Shown: positions 63,146 to 64,000 of the stretch, piece after piece
Numbering within the stretch: the first letter of the stretch is position 1
How the letters are laid out: every line of letters begins with the position of its first letter
Origin: JAJECS01 sp965262745
Lineage (GTDB): Bacteria > Chloroflexota > UBA11872
DNA length: 64,000 nucleotides
Assembly: GCA_965262745.1 (NCBI GenBank)
Contig: OZ253558.1
Location: 1,240,001 to 1,304,000 of the forward strand
Direction of reading: 5' to 3'
Program-made: the position numbers and the translations under genes
The notes under the pieces: model-generated
What the model was told of the DNA's origin: nothing
The model's database searches: none
The model's input: only the letters and a program-made list of their open reading frames with translations

Positions 63146-63241
63146 GCTTCGAGCCTAGCAATCCCGACACGGCTGCATGGACCAGCCTCTGCCGTGGGGC
63201 TGTGCGACCATCGCGGCGATCCTAGTTGCTAATCGATTTCA

Positions 63242-63772
63242 ATGCCGCACGGACACACGGGGTCTCACTCGACCCAAGAGCACCGGCACGAATCAGAACA
63301 GATCGGGTCGGTCCAATGTGCCGTGCTTGTCATCAGCGACTCGCGCACGGAACGCACTGATCGCTCCGGGCGCACCGCCGAGCGGCTCATCGCCGACGGC
63401 GGCCACACGGTCGTCCACCGCGATCTCGTAGCGAACGACGCGGGCCTGATTCGCGGCGCGATCGACGCCGCACTCGCCGCGGGCGCCCAGTTCGTGTTCT
63501 GCACGGGCGGCACCGGCCTGGGTGACCGCGATATCACCGTGGACACGGTGACGCCGATGCTCGACAAGGTGCTCGACGGCTACGGCGAGTGGTTTCGTCG
63601 GGCAAGCTGGGATCAGATCGGCCCCGCGGCCGTGATGTCGCGGGCCGTCGCGGGCAAGCTTGGGCGGGCACTGATCGTCTGCTCACCCGGCTCGACGGCC
63701 GCGGTCGAGCTGGCGCTCGGCGAGTTGTTGGTGCCGGAGCTGCGCCACTTCATCCGCGAGGTCTCGCGCTAG
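63242..63772 (+). CDS. moaB: molybdenum cofactor biosynthesis protein MoaB/MogA
   Basis: The 176-residue protein has AVLVISDSRTERTDRSG, FCTGGTGLGDRDITVDTV and IVCSPGSTAAVELALGEL, the MoaB/Mog fold that adenylates molybdopterin. The His-rich first 20 residues (MPHGHTGSHSTQEHRHESEQ) are unusual and might be before the real start. Divergent from moaDE. Confidence 0.92.
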   Translation: MPHGHTGSHSTQEHRHESEQIGSVQCAVLVISDSRTERTDRSGRTAERLIADGGHTVVHRDLVANDAGLIRGAIDAALAAGAQFVFCTGGTGLGDRDITVDTVTPMLDKVLDGYGEWFRRASWDQIGPAAVMSRAVAGKLGRALIVCSPGSTAAVELALGELLVPELRHFIREVSR

Positions 63773-63781
63773 GGCGCGAGC

Positions 63782-64000
63782 TTACGCCGCCTCGGCTTCC
63801 GCCTCCTCCGTCCAATCCAGCATCTCGGGCGGGATCTTTTCGAGGTCCAGCAGCGACTTCAGGTGGTCGATGAAGAGCACGCCGTTGAGATGATCATTCT
63901 CGTGCTGCACGGCTTGCGCGAAGAGCCCCTGCGCATCCAGCGAGACGCGCGCTCCGTCGAGCTGCGTAAACGCGACGGTGACTCCCTCGGCGCGCTCGAC
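63782..64000 (-). CDS. def: peptide deformylase (partial, 5' end outside window)
   Basis: The 72 visible codons encode the C-terminal third: FTQLDGARVSLDAQGLFAQA, then QHENDHLNGVLFIDHL with the HExxH metal motif of deformylase, and an acidic tail ending EEAEAEAA. It removes formyl groups from new proteins. The stop codon is at 63782-63784. Confidence 0.92.
   Translation of the reverse strand, partial: VERAEGVTVAFTQLDGARVSLDAQGLFAQAVQHENDHLNGVLFIDHLKSLLDLEKIPPEMLDWTEEAEAEAA

Overview
This is a GC-rich chromosomal segment with a mixture of catabolic, transport and housekeeping genes and several blocks of accessory DNA. The gene families (two Gfo/Idh/MocA dehydrogenases plus a truncated third, an MlrC-type protein, a phytanoyl-CoA dioxygenase family oxygenase, a large peptide-type ABC transporter with a TIM-barrel isomerase, a PQQ-type sugar dehydrogenase, a GroEL ending in GGMGGMDF) and the repeat style fit an environmental or host-associated Chloroflexota-like bacterium. 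That is an inference from gene content, not from a marker tree.

Layout. 1-6.1 kb: polytopic membrane protein (cut by the window edge), Gfo/Idh oxidoreductase, PQQ-type sugar dehydrogenase, SDR, MlrC. 6.2-16.2 kb: an accessory island on the minus strand with a Phd/PIN toxin-antitoxin pair and a type I restriction-modification operon, hsdM, a nucleotidyltransferase-HsdS fusion, a small Cys-rich membrane protein, a DUF433/HicAB block and hsdR. hsdM is cut by a complete IS481-type element. 16.2-22.7 kb: exported proteins, DtxR-type regulator, groEL, and an Rrf2-M67 protease-LarE cluster. 23-27.7 kb: a second VapBC, a histidine kinase with two premature stops, a truncated Phd antitoxin, an NmrA-like protein and decayed regulator and IS30 scraps. 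27.8-34.7 kb: a type III R-M locus with a frameshifted res gene and a mod gene truncated by an IS6-type element. 34.7-40.5 kb: a DUF2332-methyltransferase fusion, gene fragments (GrpB, ABC ATPase), a histidine phosphatase and nested IS110, IS6 and integrase-type elements. 40.7-49.9 kb: oxygenase and substrate-binding protein divergent from isomerase-DppBCDF. 50-59 kb: IS remnants, a phosphotransferase followed by a divergent frameshifted enolase-like gene, a Na/phosphate symporter, and Gfo/Idh genes (one cut by an IS6-type element). 58.8-61 kb: a damaged tRNA locus with a dead tyrosine recombinase and an intact tRNA-Thr. 61-64 kb: peroxiredoxin, SDR, moaE, moaD, moaB and the 3' end of peptide deformylase.

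The most interesting structure is the type I island. In two places a toxin-antitoxin block sits between a short 5' stub of a gene and a full copy of that same gene (mlrC around VapBC, hsdR around DUF433-HicAB). The operon also carries a nucleotidyltransferase domain fused to HsdS and a translationally coupled Cys-rich membrane protein. At least seven genes are visibly broken by frameshift, stop or insertion, so both R-M systems look partly inactivated. All functional calls come from reading translated sequence by eye. No database search was run.
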